Below are positions 27,620-35,747 of a stretch of 35,747 bases of DNA, piece after piece. The notes below the pieces were generated by a model. The model had not been told where the DNA came from. It ran no database searches and was given only the letters and a program-made list of their open reading frames with translations. The position numbers and the translations under genes were made by a program. This DNA comes from Deinococcus radiopugnans ATCC 19172 (GTDB lineage: Bacteria > Deinococcota > Deinococci > Deinococcales > Deinococcaceae): contig NZ_VDMO01000030.1 of assembly GCF_006335125.1 (NCBI RefSeq), positions 1-35,747 on the forward strand. Reading direction: 5' to 3'. How positions within the stretch are numbered: the stretch's first letter is position 1; each line of letters starts with the position of its first letter.

Positions 27620-27883
27620 ATGACACGGCAAACCAGGGAACGCGCCCCGGTGGTCACGCTGACCGTCGGCCCGGGGGAGAACGGGCCCACCCTCAGCCTG
27701 CGGCTCGACGAGAAACGGGGACGCGGCAGCATGGCGCACGTTCACGTGGAGCGCCAGGGCAGCAAGCAGCAGGCCATTGACCTGCTCGTCGAACGTGCCC
27801 GGGGCTGGAACGATCAGGACCGCCGGGTCATCCGGGGCAAGGCCCACAAACTGCTGTGGAGCGCCGACTGGCTTGCGGTGTAG
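27620..27883 (+). CDS. Small hypothetical protein, 87 aa
   Basis: Not recognised. A soluble basic protein with VVTLTVGPGENGPTLSLRL, HVHVERQGSKQQAIDLLVERA and an end KAHKLLWSADWLAV. The ATG has a good ribosome site (AAGGAGG, five to six bases away). It is 82 bases after the baeRF-like gene on the same strand and probably shares its transcript. No membrane segment or signal peptide. Confidence 0.75.
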   Translation: MTRQTRERAPVVTLTVGPGENGPTLSLRLDEKRGRGSMAHVHVERQGSKQQAIDLLVERARGWNDQDRRVIRGKAHKLLWSADWLAV

Positions 27884-28040
27884 GCCGGGCCGGGTAGAAG
27901 GTGCTGCGCAGGAACCCGGAATGGGTGCCCACGTCGGGGAAACCATCCACGCCACAGAGCATCAGTGCACAGTTGAGCGACCGCAACGCCGCCCCACAGG
28001 CGGTCTGGAGCCTCCACCGTGCCACGATCCGCTCTGGCAC

Positions 28041-28320
28041 GGACCTGATATGGACTCCGATTGAATTGTCCGCCAAGACGGTGGAAACCCGAGCGAGACT
28101 CGCAGCGCGGCGCCCGCAGACGTAGAACGCTTCGCATCAGACTTGAAAAGCTGCGGAGCAGAGGAAGAGTGTCCTCCCTGCGGGCGGTGACCTGCCTGCG
28201 GGCGGTGACCTGTCCTGGGCGTCTATTCAGGACGACCGCGAGCAGGAGCGGAATGGGTCTCAGGCATGGCGTGCAGACATCGGAGCGTTCCCGATTTGTC
28301 GACGAAACAGACGGCAGTCC
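28041..28320 (-). repeat. Mosaic repeat R2, inverted relative to R1
   Basis: Read on the minus strand, this copy has the R1 modules in a continuous order: the hairpin-like module (GTTTCGT, AAATCGGGA), a CTCCTGCTCG segment, AGACGCCCAGGACAGGTCACCGCC, CGCAGCTTTTCA, GAAGCGTTC and ACGTCTGCGG, GCGAGTCTCGCTCGG, then CAATCGGAGTCC. R1 and R2 thus bracket the 26130-27883 genes as inverted repeats. No gene is seen in 27884-28333 otherwise. Confidence 0.72.
28178..28212. repeat. 18-bp tandem duplication inside R2
   Basis: CTGCGGGCGGTGACCTG occurs twice head to tail, separated by one C. The corresponding part of R1 has one related copy, so this is a local duplication in R2. Confidence 0.85.
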
Positions 28321-28333
28321 GTATAAGTCGTCT

Positions 28334-29353
<1,020 letters not shown>

Positions 29354-29374
29354 GCTTCTCCTGTGGGGCGGTCT

Positions 29375-30334
29375 TCAGGTTTTGCGTCCCTGGGGTGCGG
29401 GCGCACCGGTCAGGGCCAGCCGGGCCTCGTCCCAGAGGGCGTGCAGCGCGCCCGTTACGCTGATGGAGTCCGGGCCGAACGCCCGCGCCCAGGCCCCGTA
29501 GCCGCCGGGCAATTCGCTGGCCCCGCCCACCACGCCGGGCAGGCCCATCAGCCGGGCGTGCAGGCGGTCGGCCAGCGCCCCGGCGGGGGCCTGGCGGGTC
29601 ACCACGTACAGGGTGGTCAGGGCGGCGTGTGGCCCGAGCTGTCCGGGCGAGTGCGGTGAGGCGGCCTGCGGCGCGAACTTGAGGCTGTCGGTGAACAGCA
29701 GCTCGCCCTGGGGGGTCCGCGCCTCCATCTGCGCGGCGTACAGCGCGTAGTCGTGGTGTTCGCCGTAGGCCACCCGCCCCGGCAGCAGCGTCTCGGCCAC
29801 GATGGCCGTCGCGCCGGGGTGAAGCGTGAGGCAGGTGCGGGTGAAAAACCGCGAGTCGCGGAAGGGAATCACTGGATCGGGCAGGTACTCCAGAAAGCTC
29901 CCCTCGCCCGCCTCCAGATTCACGAGCTGGGTGGCGTAATTGCGCTCCATGCGGTAGAGCTTGGCCGCCGCCTGGGTGGTGACGTGTGCGCTGGCCCCCG
30001 GCGCGCACACCAGATCCAGCCGGGCGCGGTCCCCCTGCAAGGTGCCGCCGTGCGACAGGACGTACACGAACGCCGTCTCCGGGCGGTGCGAGTCCAGGTA
30101 GAAGGGCCGGAACACCTGAAGGGGAAACTGCTGGAAGTGATGCGTGAGGCGGGTGGCCCCGGCCAGCGGCGTGAAAGTCAGTTCGAGTAGCCCCACCTTG
30201 CCGGGCTGCCCCACCCCCAGGCCCTCGACCGGGGTGCCCAGCGCCGCGAACTCGGCGGGCAGATCGGCGGGGGTGTAGTGCGCGGGGTCCGTGCGCCCGC
30301 CCGGCACGTGCGGGCGCGGCGGGGCGGCGGTCAC
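29375..30334 (-). CDS. ureD: Urease accessory protein UreD
   Basis: A 319-aa chaperone that, with UreF and UreG, helps load nickel into the urease active site. Family features are [32 protein letters not shown] and [16 protein letters not shown] near the middle. The N-terminal 45 residues are Pro-rich and longer than usual. The start is a GTG that overlaps the ureG stop by four bases (GTGA), implying coupled translation. Confidence 0.93.
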   Translation of the reverse strand: MTAAPPRPHVPGGRTDPAHYTPADLPAEFAALGTPVEGLGVGQPGKVGLLELTFTPLAGATRLTHHFQQFPLQVFRPFYLDSHRPETAFVYVLSHGGTLQGDRARLDLVCAPGASAHVTTQAAAKLYRMERNYATQLVNLEAGEGSFLEYLPDPVIPFRDSRFFTRTCLTLHPGATAIVAETLLPGRVAYGEHHDYALYAAQMEARTPQGELLFTDSLKFAPQAASPHSPGQLGPHAALTTLYVVTRQAPAGALADRLHARLMGLPGVVGGASELPGGYGAWARAFGPDSISVTGALHALWDEARLALTGAPAPQGRKT

Positions 30335-30960
30335 GCGGGCTGCGCCCGCACCGCGCGGCTGGTGATGTAGCTCAGCACATCGTTCAGGCCCTCGCCGGAC
30401 ATGCAGTTGGTGAAGATGAAGGGCCGCTCGCCCCGGAAGCGCCGGGTGTCGCGCTCCATCACCTCCAGGCTGGCGTGGACGTAGGGGGCCAGGTCCGTCT
30501 TGTTGATGACCAGCAGGTCCGACTGGAGGACGCCGGGGCCGCGCTTGCGGGGGATCTTGTCGCCCTGCGCCACGTCGATCACGAAGATGAACTCGTCGAC
30601 CAGCGCCCGGCTGAAGGTCAGCGTGAGGTTGTCGCCGCCGCTCTCGACCAGCACCACGTCCGCGTCGGGAAAGCGCTCGGTGAGTTCCTCAATGGCCGCG
30701 AGGTTCATGGTGGGATCGTCGCGCACCGCCGTGTGCGGGCAGGCCCCGGTCTCGACGCCCACCACCCGCTCGGGGTCCAGCACGCCCGAGAGCGTCCGGC
30801 GCACATGCTCGGCGTCCTCCTGCGTGAAGATGTCGTTGGTAACCACCAGCGGGCGGTGGCCGGCCTCGATCAGGCGGGGCACCAGGGCCTCGATCAGGGC
30901 CGTCTTGCCGGACCCCACCGGCCCCCCGATGCCCAGGCGAAACACGTCTTTTTGCAGCAT
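30331..30960 (-). CDS. ureG: Urease accessory GTPase UreG
   Basis: A 209-aa SIMIBI-class GTPase that carries nickel and drives urease maturation. It shows the P-loop GGPVGSGKT (12-20), the metal-binding CPH motif C74-P-H76 within [22 protein letters not shown] (106-112) and INKTDLA (152-158). AAGGAG lies just upstream of the ATG. Complete and typical. Confidence 0.97.
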   Translation of the reverse strand: MLQKDVFRLGIGGPVGSGKTALIEALVPRLIEAGHRPLVVTNDIFTQEDAEHVRRTLSGVLDPERVVGVETGACPHTAVRDDPTMNLAAIEELTERFPDADVVLVESGGDNLTLTFSRALVDEFIFVIDVAQGDKIPRKRGPGVLQSDLLVINKTDLAPYVHASLEVMERDTRRFRGERPFIFTNCMSGEGLNDVLSYITSRAVRAQPA

Positions 30961-31001
30961 TTGAACTCCTTGGATGGATGTGGTCTGGGCTGGTGCGGCG
31001 C

Positions 31002-31715
31002 TCAGTTGATGAACAGGCGGGTGTCGGCGCGCTCGTGGTGGGCGGCCAGCACGTCGGTCAGTGGCAGGCTGGAGGCGATCTCGCGCACGGAGCGGTTCAC
31101 GTTGGCGGCCACCACGTCCACGATCACCGGTTTCAGCCCGTGCAGCACCCGCTGCGCCTCGCGGTGGTCAATTAAAGTCAGGCGGATGGCCGCGCTGACG
31201 CAGCCCGCGCTGAAAGCGTACAGCTCGCCGGCCAGGGCGTGTTCGCGCGAGACACCCAGCGCCGCCTTCGCCAGCCCCAGGGCCACCGCGTGGTTGCCGG
31301 GCAACTCCCCGCGCTTGACCCGCGCCGCGTGCTCAGCCAGCACCGGGTGGCTGAACAGCGTGTTCGCCAGCCCCAGAAACTGCTTGCCGGTGCGCACCGA
31401 GGCCGAGCGGGCCTCGCGGGCCAGCTTGGTGGCCGTCAGGCGCAGGTCCGCCTCGGCGGCCAGGCCAGGATCGTCAGTCCACACCGCCTGATGTGCGCCC
31501 ACCAGCGCCACGCCGTCCGCCGGCCCCACGCCGTGACGCAGCAGGTCGGTGATCAGGGCTTCCAGTTCCCCGCCGCCCACCGCCCCCTGTCCGCCGCCCA
31601 GCAGCCCCGCCTGCGCGTAGGCTTCCAGGCCGTGCGACAGGGTGTACAGCCCGCTGGGAAAGGCCGAGTCCGTGAGTTGCAGGCTGCCCAGGAACGGGAG
31701 CAGGTCTTCGGTCAT
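31002..31715 (-). CDS. ureF: Urease accessory protein UreF
   Basis: A 237-aa helical accessory protein, the regulator of UreG's GTPase in the urease activation complex. Family features are [20 protein letters not shown] near residues 14-33, [12 protein letters not shown] in the middle, [12 protein letters not shown] and the C-terminal DTRLFIN. The ATG at 31715 has GGAAAGA upstream and lies 19 bases after ureC; the open frame extends further into ureC, but that part is ureC's shadow. Confidence 0.93.
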   Translation of the reverse strand: MTEDLLPFLGSLQLTDSAFPSGLYTLSHGLEAYAQAGLLGGGQGAVGGGELEALITDLLRHGVGPADGVALVGAHQAVWTDDPGLAAEADLRLTATKLAREARSASVRTGKQFLGLANTLFSHPVLAEHAARVKRGELPGNHAVALGLAKAALGVSREHALAGELYAFSAGCVSAAIRLTLIDHREAQRVLHGLKPVIVDVVAANVNRSVREIASSLPLTDVLAAHHERADTRLFIN

Positions 31716-31734
31716 GCTCTTTCCACAGCAGCCC

Positions 31735-33453
31735 TCACAGCAGGTAGTAGAGCTGGTTGAGGGGCAGCTTCTGGGCCGGTTCCAGGAAGGCGGGTTCGCC
31801 GTCCACGGTGACCCGGTGCGTCTCGGGGTCCACCTCGATCCGGGGCATGCGGTCGTTGCGAACCATATCGCGCTTTTGCACGGTGCGGCAGTTCCTGACC
31901 TCCTGAATGCGCCGCTCCAGCCCCAGGCGCGCGGGCAGGCCCAGGTCAATCGCGGCGCGCGGCAGGAAGGTGACGCAGGTCCCCGAGAGCGCCCGGCCCA
32001 GGGTGCCGTAGGTCGGGCGGTGGATCACCGGCTGCGGCGTGGTGACCGACGCGCCGGGATCGCCCATCAACGCGAAGTTGATCATGCCGCCCTTGACCAC
32101 CAGCGAGGGCTTGGTGCCGAACCACGCCACGTCCCACAGCACGATGTCCGCGAGTTTGCCCGTCTCCAGCGAGCCGATCTCGTGGGCCAGCCCGTGCGTG
32201 AGCGCCGGGTTGATGGTCAGTTTGGCGAGGTAGCGCAGCACCCGGAAGTTGTCGTGATCCGGCGAGTCTTCCGGCAGTTTGCCGCGCGTCACCTTGCAGT
32301 GGTGCGCCAGCTGGAAGGTGCGCTGGCAGACCTCGCCCACCCGCCCCATCGCGTGGGCGTCCGAGGACATCATGCTGATCACGCCGAGGTCCTGAAGCAC
32401 CATCTCCGCCCCGAGCGTCTCGGCGCGCACCCGGCTCTCGGCCAGCGCCATCGCCTCGGGCGAGTCGGGATCGACGTTGTGGGCCGCGACGATCATCTCC
32501 ACCAGCTCCGAGGTGCTGTTGACCGTGAAGGGCACAGTTGCCGTGATCGAGGACGGCAGAACGTTCGGCAGGCTGGCGATCTTGATGATGTCGGGCGCGT
32601 GCCCCCCACCGGCCCCCTCGGTGTGGTAGGTGTGCAGCGTGCGGCCCCCGATGGCGGCGATGGTGTCGTCCACGAAGCCGGTCTCGTTCATGGTGTCGGC
32701 GTGCAACGCCACCTGCACCCCGTACTCGTCGGCTACCGTCAGCGCGCAGTCCAGCGCCGAGGTGGTCGAGCCCCAGTCTTCGTGCACCTTGAGCACCGCC
32801 GCGCCCGCCTCGATCTGCTCGACGAGGGCGGCGGGGTGGCTGCTGTTGCCCTTGGCCGAGATCACCATGTTGACGGGCATCCGCTCGAACGCTTGCAGCA
32901 TCCGCGCCAGGTTCCACGGGCCGGGGGTGCAGGTGGTGCCCAGGCTGCCGGTCGCCGGGCCGGTGCCGCCGCCGATGAAGGTGGTGGTGCCGTTGGCGAG
33001 CGCGAAGTAGGCGTGTTCGGGGGTGGTGTAGTGGACGTGGGGGTCGATCACCCCCGCCGTGGCGATCATGTGCGTGCCGTCGATGACCTCGGTGCCGGTG
33101 CCCACCACCAGATGGGCGTCCACCCCGTCCATGATGGCGGGATTGCCAGCCTTGCCGACCCCGGCGATGCGCCCGTTCTTGATGCCGATGTCGGCCTTGA
33201 CGACGCCCAGTACCGGGTCCAGCACGATGGCGTTGATGATCACGAGGTCGAGGACGCCCTCGGCGCTGGTCAGGCCGGGCATCATCCCCATGCCGTCGCG
33301 CACGTTCTTGGACGTGCCGATGGTCAGTTCATCGCCGCCCACGGTGAAGTCGCGCTCGATCTCACAGATGAGTTCGGTGTCGGCCAGCCGGAAGCGGTCG
33401 CCGACGGTGGGGCCGAACTGGGTGGCGTAGTGTTGCCGGGAAACCTGAACCAT
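31735..33453 (-). CDS. ureC: Urease alpha (catalytic) subunit UreC
   Basis: The 572-aa subunit that holds the two nickel ions and hydrolyses urea. Residues align to the Klebsiella enzyme with a constant offset of five: nickel-binding H139 and H141 (HVHY), the carbamylated K222 (LKVHEDWG), H251, H277 and D365. The flap reads VAAHNVDP: the usual cysteine is A324 and the second His is N326, while the catalytic H325 is kept. The ATG at 33453 is preferred over GTG and TTG codons just upstream; AGAGG is nine bases before it. ureA and ureB, normally just upstream, are missing here, and an IscB element occupies that position. Confidence 0.96.
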   Translation of the reverse strand: MVQVSRQHYATQFGPTVGDRFRLADTELICEIERDFTVGGDELTIGTSKNVRDGMGMMPGLTSAEGVLDLVIINAIVLDPVLGVVKADIGIKNGRIAGVGKAGNPAIMDGVDAHLVVGTGTEVIDGTHMIATAGVIDPHVHYTTPEHAYFALANGTTTFIGGGTGPATGSLGTTCTPGPWNLARMLQAFERMPVNMVISAKGNSSHPAALVEQIEAGAAVLKVHEDWGSTTSALDCALTVADEYGVQVALHADTMNETGFVDDTIAAIGGRTLHTYHTEGAGGGHAPDIIKIASLPNVLPSSITATVPFTVNSTSELVEMIVAAHNVDPDSPEAMALAESRVRAETLGAEMVLQDLGVISMMSSDAHAMGRVGEVCQRTFQLAHHCKVTRGKLPEDSPDHDNFRVLRYLAKLTINPALTHGLAHEIGSLETGKLADIVLWDVAWFGTKPSLVVKGGMINFALMGDPGASVTTPQPVIHRPTYGTLGRALSGTCVTFLPRAAIDLGLPARLGLERRIQEVRNCRTVQKRDMVRNDRMPRIEVDPETHRVTVDGEPAFLEPAQKLPLNQLYYLL

Positions 33454-33459
33454 CACCAA

Positions 33460-33522
33460 AGCCTCTGGGAAGCCCCGGGCTTCAGACCTGGGGAGGGAAA
33501 GAGGCGAGCGCCAGGGGCGCTC
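33460..33522 (-). mobile_element. Probable 3' end of the IscB element, with two hairpins
   Basis: Directly after the iscB stop is the perfect hairpin GAGCGCC-AGG-GGCGCTC (33506-33522). Next is GAAGCCC-C-GGGCTTC (33469-33483), followed by AGACCTGGGGAG. On the plus strand this GAAGCCCC...TTCAG...GGGGAG arrangement resembles subterminal hairpins of IS200/IS605-group elements. The segment is only 63 bases and ends against the ureC start. The exact element boundary is not resolved. Confidence 0.5.
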
Positions 33523-34794
33523 TTAACAGCGGTAGCCATAGCCATCTCCTTTGTGCAGGGTGGTGCAAAAGCGGTGGTGGAGGCCGTCCACCTGCGGCAG
33601 TCTAAAGCTGCCGGTGGCCCGCACCGACACGCGGCCGGTGTAGGTGCCGGTCTTTTTGCCGCCCACGACGACGGCCCGGACGATGTCGCCGGTTTGAAAA
33701 CCGAAGAAGCGTTTCTGCCGGGTGCGGTGCCGGTTCGGAAACCCGAACCGGTCGGTGCCGCACCTCTGCCGGTTGCCGCGTCCCATGGCGGTGATCATCA
33801 GCGGCCTGTGAGTTTCGATTTGAACGTGTGCTCCGCCGTCCCCGACACAGGCCGCGTCAATCCAGTGGGCTTTGTCAAAGCCCTGGGAAGTGCGGTTGAA
33901 CGAGGTCTGCGCCCCGTCGCCGGTGGAGACCGGAAGGCCGAGTCTGTTCAGTTCGTCCAGCAGCCGCAGTTTGGTGGCGTTGACGGCGGCCGCGTCCTGA
34001 AGACTGGTTTGTTGCTGCATCTTGATGTTCTGGAGCAGCGCAGGTTTTTTGGCCAGGAAGTCTTCGGCGGTTCTGGTGCTCTTCTTGAGGTTGCACGCGG
34101 TACACGACCACACCAGGTTGGACACGTTGTCGGTGCCGCCCCGGGACTTCGGCGTCAGGTGTTCGACCTCTTCGCCCTTCTTGCCGCAGTAGGCGCAGAG
34201 GTTGTTCCACTTGTGCCGCAGGTAGGCGCGGACCTCGGTGCCGTGGAGGGTGCCTTTCTGGTAGCCCTGCCCTCTTACGGCCGGGTTGATGATTTTGTGC
34301 GTGTCGAAGCTGACCAATTCCATGGCGATAGACGACAGCGGGGCAAAGCGGCCCAGCCGCCTGGCCCAGGACAGCGTGGTCAGCACCCGGTGCATTAACG
34401 ACGGGGGCAACCAGCCCTCTGGTCGGATGCGGTTGAGGAAGCGGGCAGGGCGGTGACGCAGTTTGCGGTTTCGCCGGGAGGCCCGCTGAGCCCGCCGGGT
34501 CAGCAGTTTCAGTTTGATCGCGAGCCCCCGGTGGGCCAGTTCGGCACCCCAGATGCACTTCTCGCCGGTCTCGCCGGAGAGAACCAGAGCGAGGCCGGTG
34601 GTCTTTGAACCGGGATCGAGTTTCAGGGCCAGCGGTTGAGCCGCCGAAGGCGACTCGGCCCCCAGGATGATGGTGAAGGGATAACGGCGGAACACCGCAG
34701 CCCGGCCCGCTTCGAGGAGCTTGCGGGCCCGTTTCGGGGTGCAGGGCATCAGTGGACTGTGGTCGGGGTTGAGGACGAAGACGCGGTTGGACAT
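33523..34794 (-). CDS. iscB: RNA-guided endonuclease IscB
   Basis: A 423-aa IscB, the transposon-borne ancestor-like relative of Cas9 that cuts DNA guided by an omega-RNA. The N-terminal PLMP domain reads VFVLNPDHSPLMPC (5-18). RuvC-I has D60 in LKLDPGSKTTG; an Arg-rich bridge helix runs from about 88 to 121; RuvC-II has E159. The HNH domain (189-245) has zinc-type C200/C203 and C231/C234 and H212 in EHLTPKSRGG. RuvC-III has H310 and D313 in KAHWIDAACVG. The C-terminus is the likely target-adjacent-motif-reading part. All expected catalytic residues are present. AAGGAA precedes the ATG at 34794. No TnpA transposase is nearby. Confidence 0.95.
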   Translation of the reverse strand: MSNRVFVLNPDHSPLMPCTPKRARKLLEAGRAAVFRRYPFTIILGAESPSAAQPLALKLDPGSKTTGLALVLSGETGEKCIWGAELAHRGLAIKLKLLTRRAQRASRRNRKLRHRPARFLNRIRPEGWLPPSLMHRVLTTLSWARRLGRFAPLSSIAMELVSFDTHKIINPAVRGQGYQKGTLHGTEVRAYLRHKWNNLCAYCGKKGEEVEHLTPKSRGGTDNVSNLVWSCTACNLKKSTRTAEDFLAKKPALLQNIKMQQQTSLQDAAAVNATKLRLLDELNRLGLPVSTGDGAQTSFNRTSQGFDKAHWIDAACVGDGGAHVQIETHRPLMITAMGRGNRQRCGTDRFGFPNRHRTRQKRFFGFQTGDIVRAVVVGGKKTGTYTGRVSVRATGSFRLPQVDGLHHRFCTTLHKGDGYGYRC

Positions 34795-35036
34795 TTGTGG
34801 TTCCTTGCACTTACGTGCCGTGTGAAGGTCGCCTGGAGGGGAACATCGGGTTTGTTGCTGTGCATTCAGGGGCGTGGAAGAACCCGGTCCAGCTTTCTTT
34901 GTTTGCAGACACATGGCTCAGAACTGGCGAGGCATTCGGAGGTGTGATGGCCTGATGATCGTCTACTTCTAGGGAAGTCCTCGGGTAAGGAAGGGCTTTT
35001 AAATCGCTTCAACAGCCCCCGGATTGATCCGTGGGG
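34795..35036 (-). ncRNA. Candidate omega-RNA region of IscB
   Basis: IscB guides are usually encoded directly 5' of the ORF on the same strand, in a structured segment of about 200-300 bases. The 360-base gap here has no convincing gene and holds hairpins: CCCC-A-CGGAT / ATCCG-GGGG at 35016-35036, and ACTTC-CCTA-GAAGT at about 34963-34976. The first may mark the 5' element end; a guide would then lie just to its right on the plus strand (from about 35037). Boundaries and guide are inferred, not seen. Confidence 0.5.
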
Positions 35037-35154
35037 ATTCCTTACTGTCCTCCTGAGGCTGGATCGTGGGCCGGTGGGCCGTGCGGGTGTGGCCTGTGTG
35101 GGTGCGTCCCCGCAGGCACGGTCACGCCCGCGCAGCCCAGCCGATGCGCCCGGC

Positions 35155-35547
35155 TCAACTGACGTCTTCCCCGACTTCTTCCGAGCTTGCAAACTCCTCC
35201 ATTTTCACGATCAGGTCGTTCTCCACGGTATAGATCTGAACCCATTTCTGTTTCAACTCCCGTCCAGAGCGCTTCACCTTCTGATGCTCCTGACCCAGCA
35301 CGACAACCATGTTGCCCTCGGCAATGAATTGCTGGGGTTCGAAGCTGATGACTTCCGTTGTGCCGAGAATATTCTCAAAGAACTTCCTGACCCCTTCTTT
35401 GCCCTCAAAAATGCCACTGGGGATCATCTGCGTGCCGTGGTAGATCCACAGGGTGTCCTCGGAAACGGTAGCTACAAATTGTTCGACATCCTGCTCGGCG
35501 AAGGCGGAAAACATACGGTCTATCACGGCCCGTTCTGGATTTTTCAT
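35155..35547 (-). CDS. SnoaL-like / NTF2-fold protein
   Basis: A 130-aa protein of the SnoaL-like polyketide-cyclase/ketosteroid-isomerase fold. Typical features are an N-terminal helix (AVIDRMFSAFAEQDVEQFVATVSEDTLWIY), the FEGKEGVRKFFENIL helix, and strands FIAEGNMVVVLGQE and WVQIYTVENDLIVKMEEF. The substrate is unknown; members range from enzymes to small-molecule binders. GGGGGT precedes the ATG. Its end is about 120 bases from the predicted IscB element boundary, so this gene probably belongs to the original flank of the insertion. Confidence 0.8.
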   Translation of the reverse strand: MKNPERAVIDRMFSAFAEQDVEQFVATVSEDTLWIYHGTQMIPSGIFEGKEGVRKFFENILGTTEVISFEPQQFIAEGNMVVVLGQEHQKVKRSGRELKQKWVQIYTVENDLIVKMEEFASSEEVGEDVS

Positions 35548-35706
35548 TGGGGACCCCCACGGTGGCTGGCCTCTGCACCAGAATGTTCTCTAAAAACGAA
35601 ATTTCACGTTTGTTCCAGAACTCTGTACCGGACATCTTCGAGTTGAGGCTGTGCTGGACGGGAAATCCCTGAACGTGTGACAGGTTGCGAATCGGCAGGA
35701 TAAACG

Positions 35707-35744
35707 GCGGTGTTTTGGGTGTGTGACGACTCCAAAACCCGCCG
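35707..35744. repeat. Right terminal hairpin repeat, inverted copy of the left one
   Basis: On the minus strand the segment starts CGGCGGGTTTTGG, has a loop with TCACAC, and ends CCAAAACACCGCC, matching 4-41 with a few changes and one extra base. It also folds on itself. The 35548-35706 stretch before it has no gene. Confidence 0.6.
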
Positions 35745-35747
35745 ATC

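Noticed and set aside
31642..34398. A 918-codon open frame on the plus strand opposite ureF, ureC and iscB
   Set aside because: It is antisense to well-recognised genes. Long antisense frames are common in GC-rich DNA, and its composition is His/Gly/Arg/Val-rich with no domain.
34795..34914. N-terminal extension of IscB by 40 residues
   Set aside because: The family starts just before the PLMP motif, the ATG at 34794 has a ribosome site, and the upstream part is expected to be omega-RNA.

Overview
The window looks like a chromosomal or megaplasmid segment of a Deinococcus-type bacterium. The DNA is GC-rich throughout, apart from one AT-rich island. The gene set fits that genus: an FMN-riboswitch riboflavin operon, a kdp locus with a kinase-less KdpD, urease genes, an IscB element and several diverged intergenic repeats. 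The genus is inferred from content and codon usage, since no rRNA or other marker is present.

Layout. 1-3183: a small exported protein and a large SBBP-type beta-propeller lipoprotein (minus strand), then a decayed fragment of an ABC permease gene. 3184-6985: riboflavin operon ribD-ribE-ribBA-ribH (minus) behind an FMN riboswitch. 7120-8178: PQQ-like beta-propeller protein (minus). 8348-10314: ABC exporter ATPase plus permease (plus). 10852-13012: NarL-type response regulator and histidine kinase (minus), divergent from 13124-18830: two tiny membrane peptides, kdpA, kdpB, kdpC and a sensor-only kdpD (plus). 19142-23077: pstS, pstC, pstA, pstB for phosphate uptake, with 11-bp-periodic Pho-box-like repeats. 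23159-25261: pseudouridine catabolism (psuK with a fused DNA-binding domain, then psuG). 25262-28333: an accessory segment with mosaic repeats in inverted orientation on both sides of a small protein, a baeRF-like protein and another small protein, led by a very AT-rich upstream region. 28334-33453: nickel permease and urease genes ureD, ureG, ureF and ureC (minus). 33460 to about 35040: an IscB element with a probable omega-RNA region, directly upstream of ureC. 35155-35547: a SnoaL/NTF2-like protein.

How it fits together. The rib genes convert GTP and ribulose 5-phosphate to riboflavin and are probably shut off by FMN. The Kdp pump imports K+ under limitation; its local regulators are a NarL-type pair and a KdpD lacking a kinase domain, not the classical KdpD/KdpE pair. 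Pst imports phosphate. NiCoT supplies nickel to UreC through UreD/F/G, but ureA, ureB and ureE are not in the window.

Most noteworthy: the apparently intact IscB with its omega-RNA region wedged against ureC; UreC with Ala at the usual flap cysteine; tandem KdpF-like micro-ORFs; the mosaic inverted repeats around the baeRF module; and a hairpin repeat lying almost exactly at both ends of the window in inverted orientation.
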